Numbered from the stretch's first letter, positions 7,291-15,899 are shown. The stretch: 64,000 bases of DNA from Bacteroidales bacterium (GCA_017480345.1 JAFVAU010000025.1:124001-188000), one strand, 5' to 3'. Numbers and translations are program-made. Notes: a model not told the origin generated them from the letters alone.

Positions 7291-8628
7291 CTAATAAATT
7301 TGGGAACCGCTGTAGTCTTTGTAGCCCAGGTCCACATTGTTGATGGTAGCCGTGCCCCATTCTTCCACGGAGATGTCCACTTCGGCGGCAATTTTGATTT
7401 CAAAGAAATTGGCATATTCGCTGCCGGCACTCTTCAAGGTAATCCGGTTGATACGATAGGCAGTGTTGTGCTGTGGCCGATACACCTGAATGGGATAGAA
7501 ATAAGTAGTGCCGTCCACGCTCAGTTCCACAACCAGTTTGGTGTAATAATTTTGATTATCTTTTGAGCTTAATGTGCCATATCTCCCGTATTTGAGGTTC
7601 CCTTGCATGCCGTAAAAACTCTTGTTCACTGTCAGCACATGGGAAAGGGAGGGATTTGTCGAAGAGCAAAGGCGGCCTTCACCATTGTCGATGTCATAGG
7701 AATGCAGCGTATTAGTAGCCCATACTCCTGTCGCGTCAATATTCATGACACCTGCGCTTGTGTAACTATCATGTCTGTTCATTAAGAAGGAGACACTGTT
7801 CACGCTATTTCCTGTGTTGGGATTCCAGCATGAGTAATAGGTATCGTAACTCCAGCTATTTCCAACATTCACTTTTTCAAGTCCTCCAAAAAAAGGTTCG
7901 TTTTCTGTAGCGGTGGCCCAATCCCCAAAAATATACTCTCCAGCATTACTTTGCTCAAAATAACTGCTATACCCGCCAATTGGGGTCATAATGTTAGGGA
8001 CATTAATCAGCGCGATATTCTTCACAAAAATGTCCCTGTCAAACCAGGAAGGATCTTCAAAATCCGCTTTGATTTCACCCACGTCTATTCGAAAGAAAAA
8101 ACGCTCCAAAGAAAGGTCAACACTTTTATCGGCATCAAACTGTACAAATAGTTCTCCTCCCATTGGTATGCCGTTGGTCTCGGTGTACCAGTCACATGAG
8201 CGAATTTTAAGATCATATAGCGACCTGCCGGCTGTATCAGCGATTTTTTCTGCTATTTGCGGAGACAGATTGGCGTAGAACAAATATCCTTTCTGCGCAT
8301 TGGTCGGATTCTGAGCGTGGAAAACGCCGTTTTGTATTTCTGTGCTTGTCAAAACATAATGCTTGGGCTTCCCATCCCAATAAATGTAGCGATTGCTGTC
8401 CCATTCATACACATCAATTCGGTGGATGGTGTCCTCGTCCAGCCCGGCAATGCCGACAGCTTTGGTTTGCGTGGGGGAACTGACATTTAGCATAAAGGTT
8501 ACGGTGCGCATCTCGGTGCCCACCTCCATATTCCCGTCATTCCCGGCTCCACCGGGCATCTCCTTATTACAGGAGACCCCGGCTGCCAGGATAACGAGAG
8601 AAGATATTACATGTAAAATCCTTCTCAT
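7291..8628 (-). CDS. Fimbrillin-like lipoprotein
   Basis: 445 aa from the ATG at 8628, chosen because it gives a compact lipoprotein signal (MRRILHVISSLVILAAGVSC); an upstream ATG at 8652 would overlap the preceding gene. Mature start NKEMPGGAGNDG is repeat-encoded. It shares with its neighbour the pattern TVTFMLNVS then IHRIDVYEWD and a C-terminal TAYRINRITLKSAGSEYAN. Gaps to the flanking genes are 3 and 10 nt, so it is one operon. Likely an accessory fimbrial subunit, lipidated and then processed during assembly. Confidence 0.78.
   Translation of the reverse strand: MRRILHVISSLVILAAGVSCNKEMPGGAGNDGNMEVGTEMRTVTFMLNVSSPTQTKAVGIAGLDEDTIHRIDVYEWDSNRYIYWDGKPKHYVLTSTEIQNGVFHAQNPTNAQKGYLFYANLSPQIAEKIADTAGRSLYDLKIRSCDWYTETNGIPMGGELFVQFDADKSVDLSLERFFFRIDVGEIKADFEDPSWFDRDIFVKNIALINVPNIMTPIGGYSSYFEQSNAGEYIFGDWATATENEPFFGGLEKVNVGNSWSYDTYYSCWNPNTGNSVNSVSFLMNRHDSYTSAGVMNIDATGVWATNTLHSYDIDNGEGRLCSSTNPSLSHVLTVNKSFYGMQGNLKYGRYGTLSSKDNQNYYTKLVVELSVDGTTYFYPIQVYRPQHNTAYRINRITLKSAGSEYANFFEIKIAAEVDISVEEWGTATINNVDLGYKDYSGSQIY
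8536..8563. repeat. Type S palindromic repeat
   Basis: GTCATTCCCGGCTCCACCGG then GCATCTCC, read as EMPGGAGND directly after the lipobox of the second lipoprotein. Confidence 0.8.
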
Positions 8629-8638
8629 GGTTGTAAGT

Positions 8639-9652
8639 TTAGATGTTAACACCTTCGGTGACAGGAACTACATTCCAAGTCAGCACGTTCACCTCAAAGG
8701 TAGCATCCTGGAAAGAAACAGGCTGGTCGGGATTGTCGGAGCCGGGACGGGTAAGCGTCAGGTTCTCAATCTCGTAGCTCTTGTTGGACTCCAGCACAGG
8801 AAGCGTGATGGGATAGTAGTACGTGTCAGTTCCAAGCGTGGTTTTCAGCACCAGACGGGTGCGACGAGGACTCCAGGTGCTGTTGTTATTGTCGTCAGCA
8901 GCATTCGGATAGGCAAAAAACGTATGGTCCGTGTCATAGTTGGCATTGTTGGCAATGGTGGCCGCCGGAGCGTCGTAGGTGAATGCCGCCTGCTCGCTGG
9001 CATAGGCCTGCTTGTTGAACCACACACTGGGGCTTGCCGTTTTGCCGAAGTTGATGTCACCGGCTACGTTGGTGATGAAGATTTCATCCACGGTAAATGT
9101 CTTGGCGGCCAGTGAAGACACCGTGAAAGCGCGGGTGATTTTCTTAATCACAATGCGAGCTGCCATGCGGGTTACATCCACCGTAATAGTGTTGGCCTGC
9201 GGAAGGGTTACCGACTTGTTGCCAATCATCTGGAAGGAATCGCTGCTGTTCTGGGAGAGCATGGAAGTGGTGGCCAGCAGGGCGGTCCTGGTGCTGATTT
9301 CGGCCAGACTGGGAGCATTCACCACAGCGTACACTTCGCGCTCACCGGCGGTGCAGCTTAGGGTGATTTCACTCGCATCATCCACGCTGCCATAGGCGTC
9401 CAGGGCGTCACCGCGGAACACCAGCACCTGCAGGTTGTTCACTTTCACTTCATCGGCCGCTGTGATAGTTGTGGACTTCGTCTCCCATGCGCCCTTGATG
9501 CCCACGCGCAGTTCGCACAACTGCCCGTCATTGTCGGCCTGACCGGCAATCTCTGTGTCATTCTGAGCGGAGCGAAGAATCTCCATGTTCTTGTTGCACG
9601 CCACGGTGCAAAGCGTTGCGGCCACAGCCGCGAGAAATGCAATTTTTCTCAT
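8639..9652 (-). CDS. Major fimbrillin, FimA/Mfa1-like
   Basis: 337 aa and the first gene of the operon. Lipobox after MRKIAFLAAVAATLCTVAC; then a repeat-encoded segment (NMEILRSAQNDTEIAGQ and ADNDGQ) before the fimbrillin core ELRVGIKGAWETKS, VNNLQVLVFRGDALDAYGSV, REVYAVVNAPS and the conserved MAARIVIKKI. It ends NLTLTRPGSDNPDQP, with a final VLTWNVVPV strand like the P_gingi_FimA family. Such pilins are made as lipoproteins, cleaved by an Arg/Lys protease and polymerised by strand exchange. Size matches major subunits. Confidence 0.85.
   Translation of the reverse strand: MRKIAFLAAVAATLCTVACNKNMEILRSAQNDTEIAGQADNDGQLCELRVGIKGAWETKSTTITAADEVKVNNLQVLVFRGDALDAYGSVDDASEITLSCTAGEREVYAVVNAPSLAEISTRTALLATTSMLSQNSSDSFQMIGNKSVTLPQANTITVDVTRMAARIVIKKITRAFTVSSLAAKTFTVDEIFITNVAGDINFGKTASPSVWFNKQAYASEQAAFTYDAPAATIANNANYDTDHTFFAYPNAADDNNNSTWSPRRTRLVLKTTLGTDTYYYPITLPVLESNKSYEIENLTLTRPGSDNPDQPVSFQDATFEVNVLTWNVVPVTEGVNI
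9527..9554. repeat. Type S palindromic repeat
   Basis: Diverged copy GTCATTGTCGGCCTGACCGG then CAATCTCT, read as EIAGQADND in the fimbrillin, next to a type R copy. Confidence 0.75.
9556..9582. repeat. Type R dispersed repeat inside fimbrillin gene
   Basis: Begins TGTCATTCTGAGCGGAGCG and ends AAGAATCT. It is read in frame as ILRSAQNDT just after the lipid-anchored cysteine and abuts a type S repeat at 9527-9554. Confidence 0.85.
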
Positions 9653-9693
9653 AATTTTTGTGTTAAAAGTTTGTAAATAAAGTTATTATCACA

Positions 9694-9714
9694 CCCGACA
9701 TCTTCGGGCTTTTT
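9694..9714 (+). terminator. Small hairpin with T tail in the leader of the fimbrillin operon
   Basis: CCCGA (9694-9698), CATCT loop, TCGGG (9704-9708), then C and five T. On the plus strand it resembles a terminator that would shield parDE from leftover rightward transcription; on the minus strand it lies in the untranslated leader of the fimbrillin gene. Confidence 0.4.
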
Positions 9715-9720
9715 GTGTTA

Positions 9721-9747
9721 TGTCATTCTGAGCGAAGCGAAGAATCT
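9721..9747. repeat. Type R dispersed repeat, intergenic
   Basis: Begins TGTCATTCTGAGCGAAGCG, ends AAGAATCT; lies between the fimbrillin gene and the parDE promoter. Only non-coding copy seen in the window. Confidence 0.85.
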
Positions 9748-9756
9748 CTCAAATTA

Positions 9757-9787
9757 TTTGCGTTGTTATGAAATATTGGTAACTTTG
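9757..9787 (+). promoter_or_regulatory. Promoter of parDE
   Basis: TTTG at 9757-9760, a 19-nt spacer and TAACTTTG at 9780-9787, 19 nt before the parD ATG. ParD proteins normally bind their own promoter. Confidence 0.75.
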
Positions 9788-9806
9788 CGTAAAAAGTGAG
9801 TTGACC

Positions 9807-10055
9807 ATGAAAACTACATCCGTTGCACTCGGCCCTCATTTCGAGGACTTTATCCAGGCCAGCATCCAATCTGGCCGCTACAATAACGCCAGTGAAGTGC
9901 TGCGTTCCGGCCTTCGTCTTCTCGAGCTCCAAGAACAGCAAATGGCCGTGCTTCGTTCCGCCGTGCAAGAAGGCTTGAACAGTGGAGTAGTCGAAGATTT
10001 CGATGCGGCGTCCTATCTTCAGGACATGAAAGCACGGAAGCATGGCAAAGTATGA
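9807..10055 (+). CDS. parD: ParD-type antitoxin
   Basis: 82 aa, starting at ATG 9807 (a TTG six bases earlier is less likely). The N-terminal half is a ribbon-helix-helix (TSVALGPHFEDFIQASIQSG then RYNNASEVLRSGLRLLE), typical of CopG-like ParD. The C-terminal half binds the toxin. It overlaps parE by 14 nt. It neutralises ParE and represses the operon through the promoter just upstream. Confidence 0.92.
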   Translation: MKTTSVALGPHFEDFIQASIQSGRYNNASEVLRSGLRLLELQEQQMAVLRSAVQEGLNSGVVEDFDAASYLQDMKARKHGKV

Positions 10056-10350
10056 CATCACCAAGGAGGCCGCTGAAGACCTCTATCGCATCTGGGCCTA
10101 CACTGTAGATACATGGTCCGAGGAACAGGCTGACACGTACTATGCCCTTCTTACTTCCGGCATGGAAGAAGTCGCTTCGGCTCCGGCAACCATCGGCAAA
10201 CCCTACGACGAGATTCTTCCCGGACTTCGCGCCTACCATGTCCGCCGTCACATGCTGTTCTTTACAGTCCAGCCTAATGGCCGCGCACTGATTGCCCGTA
10301 TTCTTCACGAGAGAATGGATTACGCGCGTCATTTCACCGTTCTTGATTAA
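10042..10350 (+). CDS. parE: ParE/RelE-superfamily toxin
   Basis: 102 aa with the ParE fold: two N-terminal helices (ITKEAAEDLYRIWAYTVDTW) followed by strands GLRAYHVRRHMLFFTVQPNG and RALIARILHERMDYARHF. ParE toxins poison DNA gyrase. The sequence is full length with the conserved HxRMD-like C-terminus (HERMD). Its 3' end overlaps the convergent OmpA-like gene by 17 nt, showing tight insertion of the module between two fimbrial operons. Confidence 0.92.
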   Translation: MAKYDITKEAAEDLYRIWAYTVDTWSEEQADTYYALLTSGMEEVASAPATIGKPYDEILPGLRAYHVRRHMLFFTVQPNGRALIARILHERMDYARHFTVLD

Positions 10351-12487
10351 GTCCATACTTTTTGATTAGTTCGCTGATTTCCGGGTCCAGATTGCCTCGG
10401 TGCCAATAGGATGGCGTAAGGTCGCAGGCTTTCAGATACCGTTCTACAGCCTCCTTATTCTTTCCCTGGCGGCTATAGATGACAGCCAGCATATAGTCAA
10501 TCTGGGCCTTCATGCCCAGCTCCGACCGGGCATCTAATGCCTCTAGGATAGCCAGTGCCGACGCATTATAATCCATAGCGCAGAAAGCCACCGCCGTATT
10601 GTAATCCTGATAAGGCCTCAGAAGAGTGATGGCCGTTTCGTAATCCCTATCACGGATGGCCTGCACACCGGCCATATACTCCTCATCCAGCACGGTGGTC
10701 TGGATGGTATCCTTCACCATTCCTTTCCGGTGCAGGTGGAAGTCGAACTTCACCGTACGCAGCCTCGGATAAAGGTCCTCGCGCAAATGCCTATAGTACT
10801 CGGCATGAGCCAGCGCCCATTCCCGCTGGTCAGCATCTGCAATAGCAGCCAAATCCTTATATTCTTGCTTTTGAAACGCCGTGAGCACCGTATCCTCCGC
10901 CACCAGCACATCCAGCATCCGCCAGTTCTCCGGATTACTCCTGGAGATAAACCGTACCTCCGGGCTGTCATTCTGAGCGGAGCGAAGAATCTCATCGTCA
11001 AGACTATCGAAGTAATAAGCCGTTTCCGCTTCCTTCCTCATTTCCTCCCGGTACTCCCGGATAAAAGCGTCAAAGTACTGGCTCACAGATTCACTTCTGC
11101 GTTGCGACAGCCGTGTATTGAACGGCATCGTTCCTTCCGGAGAGCAGCTTGCTGTCACCACAATGGAATCCAAATCAAACTCCCGGTTCTCAATCAAGCT
11201 GGCCAGATTCTCCTTAATCCGCCCCATCTCCGAAGCATTGTGGCTTAGTTCCTCCATAATCTCCGCAGACCCCTGCTCAAAGTCAATGTAGCAAGCCGTG
11301 TTAGCCTGCACCCGGCGGCTGATAATCTGCTTTTTATATCTGGGGGTACCATCCACGAAAGCAGACAGGCTGCTGATATAGTAAGTCAACGGCTCCGTAG
11401 CGGGAATCTCGTACAGGCGTTTATCCTGCTTGTAGATGTCGCCGGAAAGCACCACGTCCACCTTCCTAAGCTTTGGCCTTGTGGCAATAGTCTGCACATA
11501 ATTGTATACGAAATCACCGTTTTCGGCTGTAATCACGGTATCCAGCCGCAAACCCTCATGAACGATGGGAACGCGGACATACTTTTCGAACATCTCGTTT
11601 CTTCGTCCCCACCGACGGGCATTGCGGTGCTTGGATATCGTGTTGGTGTAGTGTTCGATGGCTTCACGCCCGGTAACGCCGAATTCAGAAGCAAAGCTGC
11701 TTGCAACCTGGGTATCCAGGATGGCATTGAAATGCTCATCGGCCACTTCGGTGGAATCGACCTTAAAGGCATACAGGTCTGGTATATTGCGCTGTATGAA
11801 CAGCTCCAGCAGGCGCATATTGATAAAACGGGTACTGTCCGTGACAATGCTGGCCAGAAACTTCTCATACTGCTGATAACCGCGCAGCTGCGCCTTGCGA
11901 TATTTGGCCCCGGTGATTACAACCTGGTCCAGATTTAAAGTATCCTCCAGAATGTGCATCTCCGGGTAGAACCGTAGCTGCCACTCTTCGTCCTGCATCT
12001 CCTTCGGCACACGAATCTGGAAAGCGATATCTACCTTCCCGTGTCGCTCGGCCACATTCCGGAACCGGGCTTCCACCACAGCGGCGCTGATGACATCCGT
12101 CGCCACCATGTCGCCGTTCTCATCCTTGATGGCCTTCATCAGAATCATCTCATTCCCCTGAGCATCCTGAACCACCAACGTGTCTGGCCGCACCACGTCA
12201 CCTTCCCGGCTTTGGTCCTGCATTTCATACTGCTCCACCAGCCCAATCTCCGCAGCCATCTGCTGCGCCTGCACCTTCTGGAGTTTACTCGGCCCCGCAC
12301 AGCCGTGACTGCACGTCGCCACAATAATCAGCAGCGGAATCAACAGCAGGTTCTGCACAAACGAGAACCCCGCCAGCACCGAGCGCGAATAGTTCTTCCG
12401 CTCGTAGTAATCCATATTTTCCCAGTCATCCGGCTCCGTGCAGTACGTCCGGTACCAGTCCTGCATTTTCTTCAAAAGCCTTTTCAT
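10334..12487 (-). CDS. Large OmpA-like/TPR envelope protein of the fimbrial locus
   Basis: 717 aa. A hydrophobic segment at about 45-62 (LLLIPLLIIVATCSHGC) is a signal or lipobox-like anchor. Around residues 400-480 is an OmpA-like region (YIDFEQGSAEI, then IVVTASCSPEGTMPFNTRLS and QRRSESVSQYF), which in this family binds peptidoglycan. The C-terminus carries TPR-like helices (ALAILEALDAR, MLAVIYSRQGKNKEAVERYL). OmpA-like proteins of this kind with DUF3868 occur next to DUF3575 proteins in Bacteroidales fimbrial loci; I infer that relationship. A type R repeat encodes EILRSAQNDS near residue 500. It overlaps the gene upstream by 4 nt. Confidence 0.75.
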   Translation of the reverse strand: MKRLLKKMQDWYRTYCTEPDDWENMDYYERKNYSRSVLAGFSFVQNLLLIPLLIIVATCSHGCAGPSKLQKVQAQQMAAEIGLVEQYEMQDQSREGDVVRPDTLVVQDAQGNEMILMKAIKDENGDMVATDVISAAVVEARFRNVAERHGKVDIAFQIRVPKEMQDEEWQLRFYPEMHILEDTLNLDQVVITGAKYRKAQLRGYQQYEKFLASIVTDSTRFINMRLLELFIQRNIPDLYAFKVDSTEVADEHFNAILDTQVASSFASEFGVTGREAIEHYTNTISKHRNARRWGRRNEMFEKYVRVPIVHEGLRLDTVITAENGDFVYNYVQTIATRPKLRKVDVVLSGDIYKQDKRLYEIPATEPLTYYISSLSAFVDGTPRYKKQIISRRVQANTACYIDFEQGSAEIMEELSHNASEMGRIKENLASLIENREFDLDSIVVTASCSPEGTMPFNTRLSQRRSESVSQYFDAFIREYREEMRKEAETAYYFDSLDDEILRSAQNDSPEVRFISRSNPENWRMLDVLVAEDTVLTAFQKQEYKDLAAIADADQREWALAHAEYYRHLREDLYPRLRTVKFDFHLHRKGMVKDTIQTTVLDEEYMAGVQAIRDRDYETAITLLRPYQDYNTAVAFCAMDYNASALAILEALDARSELGMKAQIDYMLAVIYSRQGKNKEAVERYLKACDLTPSYWHRGNLDPEISELIKKYGLNQER
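10510..10535. repeat. Type S palindromic repeat, diverged
   Basis: TCATGCCCAGCTCCGACCGG followed by GCATCT inside the OmpA-like gene, coding for DARSELGM. Confidence 0.6.
10966..10992. repeat. Type R dispersed repeat inside the OmpA-like gene
   Basis: Same 27-bp sequence as the copy at 9556, read in frame as EILRSAQNDS inside the C-terminal half of the OmpA-like protein. Confidence 0.85.
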
Positions 12488-12933
12488 CGTCCCATGCGTA
12501 TAAATTGTTTCGGAGCATCGATATCTACCAGGAAAGGGTCGTCCCGCCGAGGATTGGTCTTGTCATTGGCCATCTTCTCGAAGCGCTCGAACTCCCATTT
12601 GATATAGTTTACGCCCTCGATTCCTGCGGAGCGCGGGTCCCTGAATAGCTTCTGGTGTCCCTCGGCATCGAACATCCCGGTCTCCGAGGTATGCCGGCTG
12701 CCCCATTCGCGGCCCTCGAAGGCAAAGTGCGGCATCCCGTTTGCGCGGCCGATATACTGGATATCGGAGATGACGTCGTACCGGTCCAGCGGACTCTTGA
12801 TCCGCTCACCTTCACCGTTGACGAGCATGGCAGAGCCGTCATCATACCTGACCGCATAACAAGTCGGCTTCTCGCAAAGCAGCTGCACCTTGCTGACCTC
12901 CATGTCATGCATGATATCGTTCATTTTGTTCAT
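12484..12933 (-). CDS. Hypothetical 149-aa protein
   Basis: I do not recognise a family. It is soluble, charged and has no signal peptide. A central part (YAVRYDDGSAMLVNGEGERI, then FAFEGREWGSRHTSETGMFD) looks like a beta-rich repeat of short strands. It is coupled on both sides by 4-nt ATGA overlaps with the lipoprotein gene upstream and the OmpA-like gene downstream, so it must be co-expressed with them. Confidence 0.7.
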   Translation of the reverse strand: MNKMNDIMHDMEVSKVQLLCEKPTCYAVRYDDGSAMLVNGEGERIKSPLDRYDVISDIQYIGRANGMPHFAFEGREWGSRHTSETGMFDAEGHQKLFRDPRSAGIEGVNYIKWEFERFEKMANDKTNPRRDDPFLVDIDAPKQFIRMGR

Positions 12934-14180
12934 AGCGGTATCGTGTATTCAGTTCCTTCTGTCCAGCCGTCCACTACGGCACCAAAGCCGATAGGTTCAT
13001 GACTGAGCATTATCACCGGCTCTACGCCTTCCTGCTGCAGCTCGCCCTCAATCCTGAAGTTCCACCAAAGCGTCTCCTCACGGCTGTTATCATCCAGCAG
13101 CTCATCGATAATGATGTAGGGGTCGCTCAGCGTAATGATGTAATTGAGCCTCGCCTCATGAATATTGAACCAGGCCTTGTTCGAACCAGTCCCTACGGTC
13201 ATATTCTGTATTTCCTTCTGGATGGCCTCCGTATCGGCCAGCACAATGGGCTTCTGCTCATCTTCAAACGTAAAATCAACACTTCCGTTAAACACGGGAA
13301 TCTCCTTGACAGCCTTGTTATTCACATCATTCCAAGGCCATCCGGTAAGCGTCCCGGCCATATACACCTGACCGGTGAGTTTAGAATATGAGTGTTCGGA
13401 GATGGATATTCCAGCCTCCGCCATCAGCGGATCGTATTCAGCCGTCATGGTCACATGACCGTATGAGTAGAGTAGAAAGTAGTAGTCAAAGGCATTGCCA
13501 AGCGCATCCGTCACCGTCAGCTTCAGGAAGTCCCTTCCAGGCTTCTTCGTTTTCAGCATCCAGCTCTGTGCACCGGTCCGCTCCACAGAGAAAACCTCAA
13601 TGTCCAGGCTTTTCATGGAGTAAGTGGCCCTTTCGCTGTCACTGGATGCAGTCAGCAGCAATTCCTCCGAGTCCGCAATAACACTTGGGGTATCTTCGGC
13701 CAGGTCCTTCTTGCTGACAATGTCCGTAGAAGGGGCCATCTGCACCGTCACTACCGGCCGTTGCGGCTTTACCCGGGAATCCACCAGTTGAAACTCTTCC
13801 GAGGCTGTCTTCTCCACGGGCCAGTCACTCCCGGCCTGTCCGGCAATCTCCCCATGCCCAAAGGCAACCGCCGTCACCACCAGTTTCCCTTCACCGTTTG
13901 CCGTCACCTTGAACTGGTTCGGCAACTCACCGGCTTTCAGCATCACCATCTCCGGATTGGAGAACCGCAGTTCAAACCGCTCGCAAATCGCCGTCTTGGG
14001 AGAGGGGACAATCGTGAAAATCCGCTCCTCGCCAAACTCCCATTTCGGGCTGTCATTGCTTACCTCCATCGAGATACTTTTCAGCTCACTATTGTCCGTC
14101 ACATCCAGTACCCTCGGGTCACAAGAACTTAGGGCTACCGCCGCCGTGGCCCATGCCACAGCTACTAATAATCGCTTCAT
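12930..14180 (-). CDS. Lipoprotein of the fimbrial locus, unknown family
   Basis: 416 aa with a lipoprotein signal ending VALSSC. The mature protein begins DPRVLDVTDNSELKSISMEV and is predicted beta-rich, with immunoglobulin-like stretches (FKVTANGEGKLVVTAVAF and WMLKTKKPGRDFLKLTVTDA). A type S repeat is read as GEIAGQAGSDW. It overlaps the small downstream gene by 4 nt and follows the DUF3575-like gene by 45 nt. Its function is unknown; an assembly or adhesion role is inferred from context only. Confidence 0.7.
   Translation of the reverse strand: MKRLLVAVAWATAAVALSSCDPRVLDVTDNSELKSISMEVSNDSPKWEFGEERIFTIVPSPKTAICERFELRFSNPEMVMLKAGELPNQFKVTANGEGKLVVTAVAFGHGEIAGQAGSDWPVEKTASEEFQLVDSRVKPQRPVVTVQMAPSTDIVSKKDLAEDTPSVIADSEELLLTASSDSERATYSMKSLDIEVFSVERTGAQSWMLKTKKPGRDFLKLTVTDALGNAFDYYFLLYSYGHVTMTAEYDPLMAEAGISISEHSYSKLTGQVYMAGTLTGWPWNDVNNKAVKEIPVFNGSVDFTFEDEQKPIVLADTEAIQKEIQNMTVGTGSNKAWFNIHEARLNYIITLSDPYIIIDELLDDNSREETLWWNFRIEGELQQEGVEPVIMLSHEPIGFGAVVDGWTEGTEYTIPL
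13824..13851. repeat. Type S palindromic repeat
   Basis: GTCACTCCCGGCCTGTCCGG then CAATCTCC, read as EIAGQAGSD within the lipoprotein gene at 12930-14180. Confidence 0.75.
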
Positions 14181-14225
14181 ATGTTTGCTAATTAATGGTT
14201 TATCTGAATCGTAGGGATAGTATGT

Positions 14226-14840
14226 TTAAAAGATATACACCAACGAAAGAATCACCTCATTGGGCAGCACAAACCACTTCTGTCCCTTGTCCACCACCTT
14301 CCCGCAGCTCGGGCACGCATACGTGGTGTACTTCGTCCATCCGCCCCAGAATCCCAGCCCGAAGTCCAGGTTCAAGTGCTCCCTCAGCATCAGCGAGTAC
14401 CCTCCGGCAATTGCCGCCCCAAAGGCATCACCCTCCTCGGTTATGGTCGAGTCCGTCCGACCGCCAATCGGCCATCGCATTCCGCCACGGTTATACTCCT
14501 GGTACTGCGCCTTGCCGCCAACCCACCAGCCGGAATACACATTCCACGGCCACCAGCGGGCGCCCACGGCATACGCCTGTTTTCGATTCTGTTTCTGGTC
14601 CGGATTCGGCTCACTGAACAGCCCGTTAAACGTATCTTTCTTCGCGAAGGTCCAGGGGTTCACCTTAGCTCCGGCATGGATACTCCAGTGCTGGCTCACC
14701 CCGACAGCCCCCTCAACGCCGATAGTGCCCAATTCCATCAAATCCGCCGCATTCACTGCCACCGACCAAGTTTGCGCTTCCAGGCCTGCACACCAAGCAG
14801 CCACAAAAACAATAACAAAAAGCAACTTTTTCATATTCAA
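14226..14840 (-). CDS. DUF3575-like outer-membrane protein
   Basis: 204 aa with signal peptide (cleavage after GLEA). The body has alternating strands ending in aromatic residues (WSVAVNAADLMELGTIGVEG, YAVGARWWPWNVYSGWWVGG) and ends VILSLVYIF, an outer-membrane barrel terminus. YACPSCGKVVDKGQKWFVLP near the end fits DUF3575, a family common in Bacteroidales fimbrial clusters. The gap to the methylase-like gene is only 4 nt, so they are co-transcribed. Confidence 0.75.
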   Translation of the reverse strand: MNMKKLLFVIVFVAAWCAGLEAQTWSVAVNAADLMELGTIGVEGAVGVSQHWSIHAGAKVNPWTFAKKDTFNGLFSEPNPDQKQNRKQAYAVGARWWPWNVYSGWWVGGKAQYQEYNRGGMRWPIGGRTDSTITEEGDAFGAAIAGGYSLMLREHLNLDFGLGFWGGWTKYTTYACPSCGKVVDKGQKWFVLPNEVILSLVYIF

Positions 14841-14844
14841 CCGA

Positions 14845-15888
14845 TTAATAATTCCAGATTACCATTTCGTCATTCATCTCTACCTGCCTCACATTGTGTT
14901 CCTGGTACACAGACAGTACCGGATCCGCCACCGGGACAATCACCATCCACCGGGCCTTAGTCCGATGCAACAGAAAATCCGCCAGCCGGAACTGCGTGCT
15001 GGGCGAGTACATCTTCGTTTTCTTCTTCCCCTTCCCCGCCAGCCTGGGCGGGTCCACAAATATGAAATCCCTCCAATTCAACGACAAGTATTGCAGCATG
15101 GGCATCACATCCTTCTTGTAGAACTGCGTCCGCCCCATCCGCGCAAAGAACGCCTCATCGCGCAGCGTCTCAATTCGCTTCCCATACGTCAGTCCATTCC
15201 CCTCCGCACCTACATAATCCGGATAAAACAATCCTGTATTATCCTTTACAAAAGCATGTCCCTTCGCATAGGTCATCATCCAAATCAGCGCACCTATCCG
15301 TGCCTGCGGCTTCGTCCCGAACTGATTGTACAAATGTGCGACATAAGCAAAATACGCCTCCTTCCCAGCCGTCATTATCCGCCTCTTCAAACGGTCTACA
15401 TCCCCAACCCCAGCTGTCTTAGCCCGCTCCAAGGCCGCCGCCACCTGATGCAACAGTTCCATCCGCAGTTCCTCCTCCCGCCATCCACGGAGTACATTCA
15501 ATCCATCAATCCGCACATCGTCCACCACCCTTCCAGCGGTATTCACTAGCGAGAAATGATTGTCAAACGCACCCACAAAGTAGCTGTCATACACAACAAC
15601 AAGCCGGTCCATCACCACCTCCATCAGGCCCTCCAAAGCCATCCAGTCTCGCATTAGACCTTCCAGAATCTCCAGCATCAAGACCTGCGGCTTACTCACA
15701 AACCGCCACATCTCCACAAGTTCCTCGCAGTCATCCCCTGCCTCATACTTCCTTGCCTCCACATTCAGCAGAATATCCCCACACCCCAGAAACGGGATTA
15801 CCAGCGATTCAATGTCGTGCGGAATCATCGGCAGCAGGACGCCAAAATCTTTCTCCCTTCCATTCCCCCAGTTTACAAATGTTTTCAT
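14845..15888 (-). CDS. Degenerate Dam-like (D12 class) adenine methylase homologue
   Basis: 347 aa from the ATG at 15888; the open frame extends upstream but that part lies inside the next gene. It follows the Dam layout: FVNWGNGREKDFGVLLPMIP in place of the usual KWAGGK motif, an AdoMet motif I VIPFLGCGDILLN, and motif IV FVDPP near residue 275, ending NDEMVIWNY. The catalytic DPPY is here DPPR, and the lysine motif is changed, so methylation is doubtful. It sits between a TraO-like and a DUF3575-like gene with gaps of 11 and 4 nt. Role unknown. Confidence 0.7.
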   Translation of the reverse strand: MKTFVNWGNGREKDFGVLLPMIPHDIESLVIPFLGCGDILLNVEARKYEAGDDCEELVEMWRFVSKPQVLMLEILEGLMRDWMALEGLMEVVMDRLVVVYDSYFVGAFDNHFSLVNTAGRVVDDVRIDGLNVLRGWREEELRMELLHQVAAALERAKTAGVGDVDRLKRRIMTAGKEAYFAYVAHLYNQFGTKPQARIGALIWMMTYAKGHAFVKDNTGLFYPDYVGAEGNGLTYGKRIETLRDEAFFARMGRTQFYKKDVMPMLQYLSLNWRDFIFVDPPRLAGKGKKKTKMYSPSTQFRLADFLLHRTKARWMVIVPVADPVLSVYQEHNVRQVEMNDEMVIWNY

Positions 15889-15899
15889 AGGCTCAAATA

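Noticed and set aside
14260-15549. 429-aa plus-strand ORF over the DUF3575 and methylase-like genes
   Set aside because: Low-complexity Pro/His/Ser-rich translation opposite two coherent genes.
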